Below, in pieces: positions 6,383 through 13,320 of a stretch of 13,320 bases of DNA. The stretch's first letter is position 1, and each line of letters begins with the position of its first letter. The notes beneath the pieces are model-generated. The model saw nothing but the letters and a program-made list of their open reading frames with translations, was not told the origin of the DNA and made no database searches. The stretch lies in the NCBI GenBank assembly GCA_052384575.1, contig JBQSUQ010000013.1. One strand, given 5' to 3'. This DNA is from JBQSUQ01 sp052384575 (GTDB taxonomy: Bacteria; Pseudomonadota; Gammaproteobacteria; Enterobacterales; Pasteurellaceae). A program made the translations under genes and the position numbers.

Positions 6383-6949
6383 TTAGTTAGAGCCATGGTT
6401 ATAAGTGCGGTCATAGCGCGCTTTGTTGTTGTATCGGATTGCTGCAGCTTTATAGTCCAGCACTGCCAAAATACATCTTGCGGGGGCAAAATTACGCAAC
6501 ACTTTGCGGATATTGGCAACCTGTTCATTAGTGACAGGTTGAGTGAGTCGGATAGCATAATGCGCCCAGCGTTCTTCAGTTGGTATGCGAGTCACATTGG
6601 TGTTTTCATAAACACGATCTTTTAACCCTTCGTCAATTTCGATTTCACCAAAACCAAGTTTGCGCAATACTTCTCGGATAGCACTTGGCGTGCCTTTACG
6701 TCGATGCAGTTCAATGGCATTTTTGATTAATGCTTGCTTCGAGCCTTCGCTTTCCGCTACAAACTCACCGTCATAGCCTGTTACACTCCATTTTTCCGCT
6801 AATAAGGGGGTAAATTCATCTCCTAGCAACTCAACTAACGTTGTCATAATTTGCTGAGTACTTAATTGCCCTAAACGTAAGCTTAAATCTGCAAGTGCGG
6901 TATATTTAGGGTCATTAACGATAATATCTGCATATTGCAACTTAGCCAT
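6383..6949 (-). CDS. I: Baseplate wedge protein I (P2 gpI-like)
   Basis: P2 gpI family baseplate protein, which links the baseplate wedge to the fibres. The family core is visible in MAKLQYADIIVNDPKYTALADLSLRL at the start, then GRKGTPSAIREVLRKLGFGEIEIDE-like sequence (about residues 65-90) and the conserved W-A-H-Y segment followed by ILAVLDY near the end. I chose the ATG at 6949 because AAGGA lies seven bases upstream and the protein then starts like other gpI proteins. The ATG at 6973 lies further inside gene J and has no clear ribosome site. With this start the gene is 188 residues and overlaps J by 8 bases. Confidence 0.85.
   Translation of the reverse strand: MAKLQYADIIVNDPKYTALADLSLRLGQLSTQQIMTTLVELLGDEFTPLLAEKWSVTGYDGEFVAESEGSKQALIKNAIELHRRKGTPSAIREVLRKLGFGEIEIDEGLKDRVYENTNVTRIPTEERWAHYAIRLTQPVTNEQVANIRKVLRNFAPARCILAVLDYKAAAIRYNNKARYDRTYNHGSN
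6403..6411 (+). other. DNA uptake signal sequence (AAGTGCGGT)
   Basis: Perfect 9-base uptake core inside the gene I coding sequence, near its 3' end. Confidence 0.8.
6893..6901 (+). other. DNA uptake signal sequence (AAGTGCGGT)
   Basis: Perfect 9-base uptake core inside the 5' part of gene I, encoding part of KYTALADL. Confidence 0.8.
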
Positions 6950-8054
6950 TAGTGCGTCCTTCTGCGACTTCAATACTTAGGCTTGTACAGTTTGCCCATT
7001 CATTGTCTGCGACGACTGTTTTGCTCGGTTGGATAAGGTTGACATCATAAACTCCTTCAACACGCAATGCCGAAATAATGGCACTTGGCACAATGTCCAT
7101 TCCTAGCTTTTTGGTTTTGTCCGATAAATATTGCTGCAGTGCGTCTCTTGCTTTGGTTTTAACAACGTCTTCGCGATAGCCATCTAACAAGGTTAATTCT
7201 GCGCGAATTTGATAATCTCGCTGAGTTGGTGCGATAACTTCTACGGTGTCACAAAGTGGGCGCAAGCGTTCTGCGCTGAGGTGTTTTTTTATATCTTGCA
7301 ACAGGCGACTATCAGGGAGTCCCGTTTTTGTCAGTACAGTGATACGCACAAGCCCACCTTTAGGTGTAGCAATATTGACATCCGCAATGGCTTGTGAAAC
7401 TGCTCGCGTATGGTAATCATAAGCAGCGATTGAGCCGCACGAGCTAAATGCCTCTGGTGCTGCGAGTATGCGCTTGCGATAGTCATCATCAGCTTCTCGG
7501 ACTAATCCGCCACTAGAAATATCGACATTACGCACTTCAACTACAGTGGAATTTAGTGCAGTTTTGAGATTTTTAATGCGTCCCACTTCCCAACCATTGC
7601 CTTTCAATCCCACTTGATTACATTCAGCCTCAATTTCTACGTATGAAATGAGTGGAGTGATCACATCATCATTTAATGTGGCAAAATAAAGATCATCACT
7701 AACGGCGACTTGAGTGCCTTTAGGAATAAGAATGGATTGATGAACGCCTTGCACTGAAAAACGTAAAATACAACGTGCTGGTTTGTCTGTTAAACGGTAA
7801 CACCCCATGGTTTCACCACATAAATCGAGAGCAATGCCTGTGGCGGTTTGTGGAAAGGTTTGACGAAATGCCTCGTTAATGCCTTTACGAGTTAATAATT
7901 CGCGGAAGGCATAGACATTAATAATCAAGCGTTCAATATGAGCAGGTTGCAACATTTTGCCTGTGTCTTTCTCATATTTCGCAATGCTATCGGCGAGAAT
8001 TTGTTTTACATCTTCAGGCACCACTTTAATGTCGTAGCGGTTATTAATATCCAT
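6942..8054 (-). CDS. J: Baseplate wedge protein J (P2 gpJ-like, Baseplate_J family)
   Basis: This 370-residue protein is the main baseplate wedge component, equivalent to T4 gp6. Family features are the PKGTQVAVSDDLYFATL strand region (about 125-145), then ISSGGLVREADDDYRKRILAAPEAFSSCGS (about 180-210), which matches the typical G-G-x-x-x-E-x-D-x-x-x-R-x-R pattern, followed by AIADVNIATPKGGLVRITVL and a C-terminal domain with TVEVIAPTQRDYQIRAEL. It is longer than P2 gpJ (about 300) and closer to Mu-type homologues. The ATG at 8054 has AGAGG nine bases upstream and overlaps W by 11 bases. Confidence 0.92.
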   Translation of the reverse strand: MDINNRYDIKVVPEDVKQILADSIAKYEKDTGKMLQPAHIERLIINVYAFRELLTRKGINEAFRQTFPQTATGIALDLCGETMGCYRLTDKPARCILRFSVQGVHQSILIPKGTQVAVSDDLYFATLNDDVITPLISYVEIEAECNQVGLKGNGWEVGRIKNLKTALNSTVVEVRNVDISSGGLVREADDDYRKRILAAPEAFSSCGSIAAYDYHTRAVSQAIADVNIATPKGGLVRITVLTKTGLPDSRLLQDIKKHLSAERLRPLCDTVEVIAPTQRDYQIRAELTLLDGYREDVVKTKARDALQQYLSDKTKKLGMDIVPSAIISALRVEGVYDVNLIQPSKTVVADNEWANCTSLSIEVAEGRTNG

Positions 8055-8421
8055 TGTGGCTTACCTCTGTCGCATGAATTTCGGGATAGACTGCATCGGT
8101 CAACATCCATAGCACAGTAAAAGTAAAGTGAGGAGCTGAGCCTGCAATTAACACCTGTTCAATGTTGATGCGTTTTTCCCAGCGTTGTAGCGCTTGGGTG
8201 ATTTCGCGCACAAAATTTGGGATAGCAACATCTTCAGGCGCATCAATATAACGAAAATGATCAGAGCCAAATTCAGGACGCAGCACATCCGAGCCTTTAT
8301 GCGTGGCAAGAATGTTAGCTATGCACTGATGGATATCATCAACACCTTGCACCACCGCTGATTTATCATCATGTGGTGAAAGTTGCCAATGGGTTGAATA
8401 GATACTGTCTTGTGTGTTCAT
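8044..8421 (-). CDS. W: Baseplate protein W (gpW/gp25 family)
   Basis: This 125-residue protein of the T4 gp25-like family sits at the top of the baseplate and starts sheath assembly. The signature is clear: VDDIHQCIANILATHKGSDVLRPEFGSDHFRYID (about 28-61), with the conserved G-[ST]-x-x-x-x-P-x-[FY]-G pattern, followed by REITQALQRWEKRINIEQV. The ATG at 8421 is the only one at a suitable place. A small hairpin (8421-8440) directly covers it, and only a weak AGG is seen as a ribosome site. This gene is separated from V by 53 bases, the largest gap in the structural genes. Confidence 0.9.
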   Translation of the reverse strand: MNTQDSIYSTHWQLSPHDDKSAVVQGVDDIHQCIANILATHKGSDVLRPEFGSDHFRYIDAPEDVAIPNFVREITQALQRWEKRINIEQVLIAGSAPHFTFTVLWMLTDAVYPEIHATEVSHNGY

Positions 8422-8440
8422 AGCCTGAGGATACAGGCTA
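8421..8440 (-). promoter_or_regulatory. Small hairpin over the start of gene W
   Basis: A 7-bp stem (TAGCCTG with CAGGCTA) and a six-base loop end at the first base of the W start codon. It may slow W translation or mark an RNA processing site; no function is shown. There is no T-run after it, so it is not a normal terminator. Confidence 0.4.
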
Positions 8441-8474
8441 TAACAAGGAATTGATTTTAAACTGGTTTAAAGAA

Positions 8475-9014
8475 TTATTTGTCAGGTGTTGGTCCACCGT
8501 TATGGCGGTGGCTATCCAATACAACACCGTTAGAGGTAACAGATGGCGCATCAACAGAGGTGTCTGAAGTGATAGCCCCTGTAGCATGCAAATTACCATT
8601 GACTCGTGTATCCGCATGCACAATGGCTTGACCTGCGGTTACTATCACGTTGCCAGTGGTATTGACAATGACATCGCCTGTTTTGCGATTATGGGAAATC
8701 TCAGTGCCGTTACTAAACTTTTTCATCCACATGGCATTATCTTGTGTCGGAGTAGGATCTTGCTCGTTGTAAATCGTACCAAGTACACAACCGCCTTCAC
8801 CACGAGCATCAAGTAGTATTGCCACAAGCTCGCCTTTATCAGGTAAGCAGTAAAACTGATTGCCACCTGCATTAGGTGTAAGAAACGGCAACCATGTAGT
8901 CTCCAAGTCTTCAAGTGCAGGGATTTTACACCGCACTTTGTGTTTGGCAGCATCTACTGCACTGACAATGCCTTCTTGATAGGTTGCACCGAAATTATGG
9001 GTTGGTTGTTTCAT
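8475..9014 (-). CDS. V: Baseplate assembly protein / central spike V (P2 gpV-like)
   Basis: This 179-residue protein forms the membrane-piercing needle under the tail tube. Residues about 10-85 form the OB-fold (GIVSAVDAAKHKVRCKIPAL, then PNAGGNQFYCLPDKGELVAI and GEGGCVLGTIYN). From about 100 on, the sequence becomes a repetitive beta-prism (ISHNRKTGDVIVNTTGNVIVTAG). It ends in SHRHNGG (H169, H171); a His-x-His near the C-terminus binds metal at the tip of P2 gpV and its relatives. Its start lies 20 bases inside the end of gene D. There is no peptidoglycan-cleaving domain in it. Confidence 0.92.
   Translation of the reverse strand: MKQPTHNFGATYQEGIVSAVDAAKHKVRCKIPALEDLETTWLPFLTPNAGGNQFYCLPDKGELVAILLDARGEGGCVLGTIYNEQDPTPTQDNAMWMKKFSNGTEISHNRKTGDVIVNTTGNVIVTAGQAIVHADTRVNGNLHATGAITSDTSVDAPSVTSNGVVLDSHRHNGGPTPDK
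8930..8938 (-). other. DNA uptake signal sequence (minus-strand AAGTGCGGT)
   Basis: Perfect copy on the minus strand (ACCGCACTT on plus) inside gene V, encoding K-V-R-C. It is the fourth perfect copy in the prophage genes. Confidence 0.8.
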
Positions 9015-10059
9015 TTTTGGCTTCCGTTAGGTTTAAATCATCGGGGATAAATTCGAGCAGACGCACTTCAATGTCTGTGGTGTACCCCTGTGATTTTGCA
9101 AAGCGATGGCGCGAGGACTTGATGAGATATTTACCCGAAAACACACCAAGGTTGCGTAATTCTATCGTTGCGCCAGCCACGAGTTTTGGATTACCTACAA
9201 GACTGATATTACCTGCAGATTGGTCGTCATTTTGTTCCGCTAATGCCGCCTCACCACGTGCATCAATTTGTTCTTGTGTTTCACCGCGTGTCACCACTTT
9301 CAACACATCGCCACTTGCGGTTTGTGCTTGTTTCAATTGAGGGCGAAGCGCGGTGGATTTTTTACGTTTTTTGACTAGTTTTTTACCATTGGCATCATAA
9401 CCACTAATATCCACTGCCTTGGCGGTATCTTTAATGCGGTCACGTAGGCGTAAACTCAGCACATCATGTTCATCCAATATCAACACAGGTTCACTGACAC
9501 CTAACTCAGATTTGTCAGTAAATACCAACTGATTGTCCACAATCTTAAAACTATGATGATATTCACGTGCTAAACGAGCTAAAAATTCCACATCCCGCTC
9601 TTGATATTGCGTAATACGTTTAATCGGGATGTGTTTGATTTTGCCGACCACTTTCAATTTCAGCTGTTCTGCCACTTTGTTTACCACTTGTGCAAGAGTG
9701 GTGTTTTCAAAGGCTTTTGGCTTTAAGGTGCGATTGGACTTGCTAATCCCTGTACTAAGCGCGCGCAACTGAATAGTTGAGGGTTTGTAGCGATATTCCA
9801 CTTCATCTATTTCAAATGCACCAATATCTACGAGTTGCGTGCCTTTGTAGCCAATTGCGGCTTTGAGCTTATCACCTTGTGTTGGGAACCACTGGCGAAT
9901 CCATTTTCCGCTTTTGTCGTAAAACTCAACAGATAGCTCGTCCGATTGCCCTTCAAGATAATCAGTGTAATTAAGCTCAATTAAATCAGGCTCAATATCG
10001 GCAGTGATATTGGTTTGCTCATAAAAAAGTGAAAAATCAGGTTGTGGCACATTACTCAT
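8995..10059 (-). CDS. D: Tail hub protein D (P2 gpD, late control D family)
   Basis: This 354-residue protein is a hub at the base of the tail tube that carries the spike, like T4 gp27. Family features are SDELSVEFYDKSGKWIRQWFP (about 38-58), the GYKGTQLVDIGAFEIDEVEY strand pair, then RALSTGISKSNRTLKPKAFENTTLAQVVNKVA (about 99-130) and the REYHHSFKIVDNQLVFTDK segment (about 166-184). A Lys/Arg-rich stretch, KKLVKKRKKS (about 225-235), lies in the middle. The ATG at 10059 has AGAGG five bases upstream. It overlaps X by 8 bases. Confidence 0.92.
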   Translation of the reverse strand: MSNVPQPDFSLFYEQTNITADIEPDLIELNYTDYLEGQSDELSVEFYDKSGKWIRQWFPTQGDKLKAAIGYKGTQLVDIGAFEIDEVEYRYKPSTIQLRALSTGISKSNRTLKPKAFENTTLAQVVNKVAEQLKLKVVGKIKHIPIKRITQYQERDVEFLARLAREYHHSFKIVDNQLVFTDKSELGVSEPVLILDEHDVLSLRLRDRIKDTAKAVDISGYDANGKKLVKKRKKSTALRPQLKQAQTASGDVLKVVTRGETQEQIDARGEAALAEQNDDQSAGNISLVGNPKLVAGATIELRNLGVFSGKYLIKSSRHRFAKSQGYTTDIEVRLLEFIPDDLNLTEAKNETTNP

Positions 10060-10282
10060 CTCGACCTCTTAGCCAAGGTGGCATATCTGCATTATTAGTT
10101 GCTTTAACTTGCAAAACGGGGATAAACAACACCGCACCAGTGGGTAGCATTTCACATAGGCTGATGTGAGGATTGGCATCAATAATACGACTGTATTCAC
10201 AGGCGTTACCGTAATAATGATAGGCAAGACTGTCCCAACGCTCTCCTTGTTTGACGATGTGCTTAAGATAGGTTTGTGCCAT
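10052..10282 (-). CDS. X: Tail protein X (P2 gpX, LysM-like)
   Basis: This 76-residue protein is a small LysM-like tail component. The LysM-type core is YLKHIVKQGERWDSLAYHYYG followed by IIDANPHI and the conserved LPTGAVLFIPVL. It probably sits at the hub, not free in the cell. The ATG at 10282 has GGAG seven bases upstream and overlaps gene U by 20 bases. Confidence 0.9.
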   Translation of the reverse strand: MAQTYLKHIVKQGERWDSLAYHYYGNACEYSRIIDANPHISLCEMLPTGAVLFIPVLQVKATNNADMPPWLRGRDE

Positions 10283-11210
10283 TATCTGTCTCCGTTTCTT
10301 CTATTGTTTCATCGCTGCGCAATACAATCCAAGCTGTCATTTTCGCCACGCGTGGCGCGAGCATATCCATACTATTATTCACATTATTTAATGCGGTATC
10401 AGCAGGAGTAAACCAATCATCCCATGCGTTTTCTGTATTTGCACCACTGAAATGCTGGCGCATAGTGTTGAGTTCGTCATAAATCGAGGCAACCTCTTGC
10501 CCGAATTCAGCGACCATAGGGAGTACCTTTTGTGCCTCAGAAAATATATTGGACAGTAATTTCACCTCACTAAAACAGCCTAAAGCCTGATCTAAACCCG
10601 TTAGGGCGTGTGGTAAGTGATTAATTGCCGCCAAAGGATTATCAGCAAATTGACGTACCAAGGCGACAGTATTACGCACCTCATCCACAATACGTTTACC
10701 TTGATTGTAATATTCCAGCCCTTTTTGCACCGCATTTTTGACCTGTGACAAACCATTAGTTATACCTGCAGGCAATAACGACCCCAACAATGAGCCACTA
10801 GACAAATTCAACGCCGCACCGAGAGGATTATTTTCAAGTTCTCCAGCATATTCTTTTAGGCTGATATCCATTTCACGACAGAGCACATTGCCTTCAGCAT
10901 CAGTAAATAGTGTGGTTGAACTAATAGCGGTAATCACAAAATTACCTCGATATTTACCTCGTCCCCAAATGAGCGCGAGTGCTTCTTGCTTAGATTGTGC
11001 TTCCAATAAGGCTTGATAGCGGCTTTCTACGCCACCTAAGCGATAATGCAAACGCAAGGTAAAATGTGACTCAATGAGCTTTTCCCCCATGGCTTGCAGT
11101 TGTGGCTTGCCTTTTAACACCTGATGTTCAGCAAATTCAGCTGCATGGGTTTCATTAAAATCAGTGAGATTGGCAGGCTCAAAGGAAATATTGCCGAGCA
11201 TAAAATACAT
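10263..11210 (-). CDS. U: Tail protein U (P2 gpU family) with a long C-terminal extension
   Basis: The first about 130 residues match the P2 gpU family (MLGNISFEPANLTDF, then a strand-rich part with HFTLRLHYRLGG and LIWGRGKYRGNFVITAISST, ending at CREMDISLKEYAG). P2 gpU is needed for tail assembly. P2 gpU is about 160 residues, while this one has 315: about 185 extra residues, mostly predicted helix (NAVQKGLEYYNQGKRIVDEV and AINHLPHALTGLDQALG), of unknown role. This may be normal for this phage lineage. The ATG overlaps the tape-measure stop (TAATG), with GGAGG nine bases upstream. Confidence 0.82.
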   Translation of the reverse strand: MYFMLGNISFEPANLTDFNETHAAEFAEHQVLKGKPQLQAMGEKLIESHFTLRLHYRLGGVESRYQALLEAQSKQEALALIWGRGKYRGNFVITAISSTTLFTDAEGNVLCREMDISLKEYAGELENNPLGAALNLSSGSLLGSLLPAGITNGLSQVKNAVQKGLEYYNQGKRIVDEVRNTVALVRQFADNPLAAINHLPHALTGLDQALGCFSEVKLLSNIFSEAQKVLPMVAEFGQEVASIYDELNTMRQHFSGANTENAWDDWFTPADTALNNVNNSMDMLAPRVAKMTAWIVLRSDETIEETETDNGTNLS

Positions 11211-13320
11211 TAATAAGCCCTCCGTTGACGTTGATCTAATACGCGATTTAATAGCTGTTCAAACTCTATTAAACTCATATTTAAGCCCTGTTGAATATCG
11301 TTTAATAATCCTGATTTTTCCTGACTACCATTAACTTGAATGGTTGGGTTAAAGTTGATGTTAATCGCTTCGCGTCCTTGTGTATCTCTCTCAATTTGGT
11401 GTTGTTGATAGGTTTGTTGTAAGGATTGATAAGGTTGTGTTTCAGCTTGTGAAGAAAGCGCGGTCATTTTTAGCGCAGTTTCTGCCGACATGCCTTGTTG
11501 CATCTGTTCGCTAATTTTGGCGATAGATTGGGTAGCGATAGGGGCGCTTTTATCCAAACCTATTGCCAATCCTTCAACAGTATTGACACCAAACCCCATA
11601 AATACGCGGCTAGGACTGTGAATACCCAGTTTTTCCTTAAACCAAGAAGTGATATTACCGCCAAGGTCCAACACACTTTGTTTCACACTTTCCCATGTGT
11701 TTTTTATACCATTGACTAAACCGTCGATGATATTTTTACCAAAGTTGGTAAACATGGCAGGCATATCAACTCCGAACCATGAGAGGACAGCTGAAAAAGC
11801 TTGCTGAAAGAGCGCCAATGGATTGAAAGCAAGGATTAGATTGCCGAGTTGGTTAAAATTGCCTGAGAATAGAGATGTAACACTTCCCCAAAGGTTACTG
11901 AAATAGATGGTTACACTATCCCAAACGGAAGAAACCCATTCTCCAACTCCAGACCACGCACCCTTAATCCATTGCCAGGCGCCTTCAAAGTAGCCTGTAA
12001 TGGTTTGCCAAAGGGCTTGGAATTTCGGTTGAAGGGTTGCCCAGTTGCTCCACACATAATAAGCAGCTGCAGCGATAATACCGATCACTATTAAGATAGG
12101 GTTTGCCATTAAAGCACGTCCGAGGAAAAGCATAGCTTTACCAGCAAGGGTAATGCCTTTCACTAAAGCACCGCCGAGAACTTTAGCTAGCCCCCAAGCT
12201 GCTTTGCTAACAAAAACAATCCCTTTGAACAATAAGCCTGCAAGTATTTTGCCAAGATTGAACGCAAACATACTTGCCTTGGCGATATAGACAATGGTAC
12301 GCCCCAATCCAACCGCAAGTCGTACAACACCTGAAAATAATTTAACCACGCCCCATTTAAATGAAAGAAGGATTGCTAATCCTAATGATAAAGCACTTTT
12401 CATGGCTAAAAATCCCCCTGCAGCCCCAATAACTGCACCGCCAACTTGCAATGCCATGGTAACCAGCTCAGAATTAGCATCAATCCATTCGACAATGTTG
12501 TAAATTATCGGCTTGAGCCAATTGACAAAGGTATTGATAACAGGAAGTAATTTTTCGCCAATCGTGTTCCCAATTTCAGTAAAACTATTTTTCAATAGTT
12601 GCAAATTGTTTTCAGTCGTTGCACTTCGGTTTTGAAATTCTCGCTCCATTGAGCCGATATATTTCAAATTTCCGTTTTCATCGCGCTCTTCAAGCAAGCC
12701 GAGCTGACGGTTGTATTCCGCGGTGTTTTGTGCCAACAACATCATGTCATCGGCATATTGGCGACCGAACATTTTGGCGAGGATTGGGTATTGCTTGTCT
12801 TTTGGCAATTTCTTCACGCGCTCAATAAAATCTGAAATCGCGCCTTGCGCGTCTTTATTCATTGCTTTAGCAAAAGATTTAGGTGTTAATCCTAACATCG
12901 CTAATTCTTTGGCGTGCTTTCCAGCCTTTAAGTCTGCAAAAGAGGCACTCATCCCTTTAATGGCTTGCGCTGCCAGCTCAGGGGCTTTACCCATTGAAAG
13001 AAAAGTTGAACCCAATGCGGCAGCTTGATTTTCGGTTAACCCCAACATTCTTGTATCCGAACCTGCGCGAGCGATCACATTCACAATATCTGCTGCTTTA
13101 GCATTTGCGTTGTCTGATAAATGATTGATCACATCGCCAAAACGTGCCATTTCCTTGATAGGTTTACCGAGTACGTTTGCCATTGTTGCCATTGCCGTCC
13201 CTGCATCGCCTGCTGCCATATCAAAAGCAACACCCATTTTGGCTGCGTCCTGCGCATAACCAAGCAAATATTCTCGAGCGATACCAGCTTGTCCTCCTGC
13301 AGCCACAATCGCTGCTATTT
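11210..13320 (-). CDS. T: Tail tape measure protein (N-terminal part outside window)
   Basis: The tape measure sets tail length and probably helps DNA cross the membrane. The visible 700 or so residues begin inside the conserved region (GIAREYLLGYAQDAAKMGVAFDM, then ADIVNVIARAGSDTRMLGLTENQAAALGSTFLSM and the QYPILAKMFGRQYADDM motif). Two hydrophobic segments follow: about 282-315 (counted from the GTG at 13306), and a clear one, ANPILIVIGIIAAAAYYVW, at about 400-417 (around 12050-12110). A tryptophan-rich stretch comes next, and the C-terminal part has KLGIHSPSRVFMGFG, common in these proteins. The frame is open to the right edge; the GTG at 13306 is not a believable start. Confidence 0.93.
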   Translation of the reverse strand, partial: IAAIVAAGGQAGIAREYLLGYAQDAAKMGVAFDMAAGDAGTAMATMANVLGKPIKEMARFGDVINHLSDNANAKAADIVNVIARAGSDTRMLGLTENQAAALGSTFLSMGKAPELAAQAIKGMSASFADLKAGKHAKELAMLGLTPKSFAKAMNKDAQGAISDFIERVKKLPKDKQYPILAKMFGRQYADDMMLLAQNTAEYNRQLGLLEERDENGNLKYIGSMEREFQNRSATTENNLQLLKNSFTEIGNTIGEKLLPVINTFVNWLKPIIYNIVEWIDANSELVTMALQVGGAVIGAAGGFLAMKSALSLGLAILLSFKWGVVKLFSGVVRLAVGLGRTIVYIAKASMFAFNLGKILAGLLFKGIVFVSKAAWGLAKVLGGALVKGITLAGKAMLFLGRALMANPILIVIGIIAAAAYYVWSNWATLQPKFQALWQTITGYFEGAWQWIKGAWSGVGEWVSSVWDSVTIYFSNLWGSVTSLFSGNFNQLGNLILAFNPLALFQQAFSAVLSWFGVDMPAMFTNFGKNIIDGLVNGIKNTWESVKQSVLDLGGNITSWFKEKLGIHSPSRVFMGFGVNTVEGLAIGLDKSAPIATQSIAKISEQMQQGMSAETALKMTALSSQAETQPYQSLQQTYQQHQIERDTQGREAININFNPTIQVNGSQEKSGLLNDIQQGLNMSLIEFEQLLNRVLDQRQRRAY

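Noticed and set aside
6950..6973. Longer start for gene I at 6973
   Set aside because: It lies further inside J and has no ribosome site; the ATG at 6949 has AAGGA at proper distance and gives the normal family N-terminus.
8984..9340. Plus-strand open frames inside the tail genes (for example 8984-9340, 12711-13028)
   Set aside because: They are antisense to well-supported genes, have no family resemblance and no ribosome sites worth noting.
9340..9350. Further uptake-signal-like site (AAGCGCGGT), also near 11457
   Set aside because: Both have one mismatch to the core, so they were not counted as signals.
10344..10357. 14-base perfect palindrome (CGCCACGCGTGGCG)
   Set aside because: It lies inside coding sequence of gene U with no spacing, partner site or T-run that would suggest an operator or terminator.

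Overview
The window joins part of a host type I restriction-modification locus to the late tail end of a contractile-tail prophage. The host is most likely a member of the Pasteurellaceae from the Haemophilus influenzae-type branch. Four perfect copies of its 9-base uptake signal (AAGTGCGGT or its complement) lie in the prophage genes, where chance predicts about 0.1, and simple tandem repeats of the kind used for phase variation are present.

Layout. Positions 1-1658 (+) hold hsdM, open at the left edge, with a pentanucleotide AGCAC repeat in its first visible codons. Positions 1651-2640 (+) hold hsdS, which breaks off inside its second target-recognition domain. From about 2602 onward the DNA appears to be prophage, read leftward on the minus strand. 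Between the broken hsdS and the first prophage gene lies a 23-bp near-perfect inverted repeat (2627-2687), a probable terminator. Going right, against transcription, come a D12-class (Dam-family) adenine methyltransferase (2747-3532), a Gp49-family protein, a permuted NlpC/P60-like protein, a DUF4376 protein beside the fibre, a tail fibre, and then P2-type baseplate and tail genes I, J, W, V, D, X, U and the tape-measure gene T, which runs off the right edge.

In transcription order the module reads T-U-X-D-V-W-J-I-H, DUF4376, NlpC/P60-like, Gp49, methyltransferase. Nearly all genes overlap or abut, so they form one late operon. T, U, X, D and V give the tube, hub and spike; W, J and I the baseplate; H and the DUF4376 protein the host-recognition fibre. 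The last three genes are accessory.

The most interesting feature is the methyltransferase. Its natural start, with a strong ribosome site, lies at 3642. Between that start and the catalytic domain sit ten CAAA repeats (minus strand). With ten copies the start is out of frame and translation stops after 21 codons. One more repeat, or two fewer, would give a 299-residue enzyme that regains its conserved N-terminal PFIGQKR motif. This is a phase-variable phage DNA methyltransferase, seen here in the OFF state.

The prophage seems to have inserted into hsdS. The sequence just after the break starts with TG and no tRNA is present, which together with the gene order suggests a transposable (Mu-type) phage carrying a P2-type tail. 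That is inference, because the other prophage end is outside the window.
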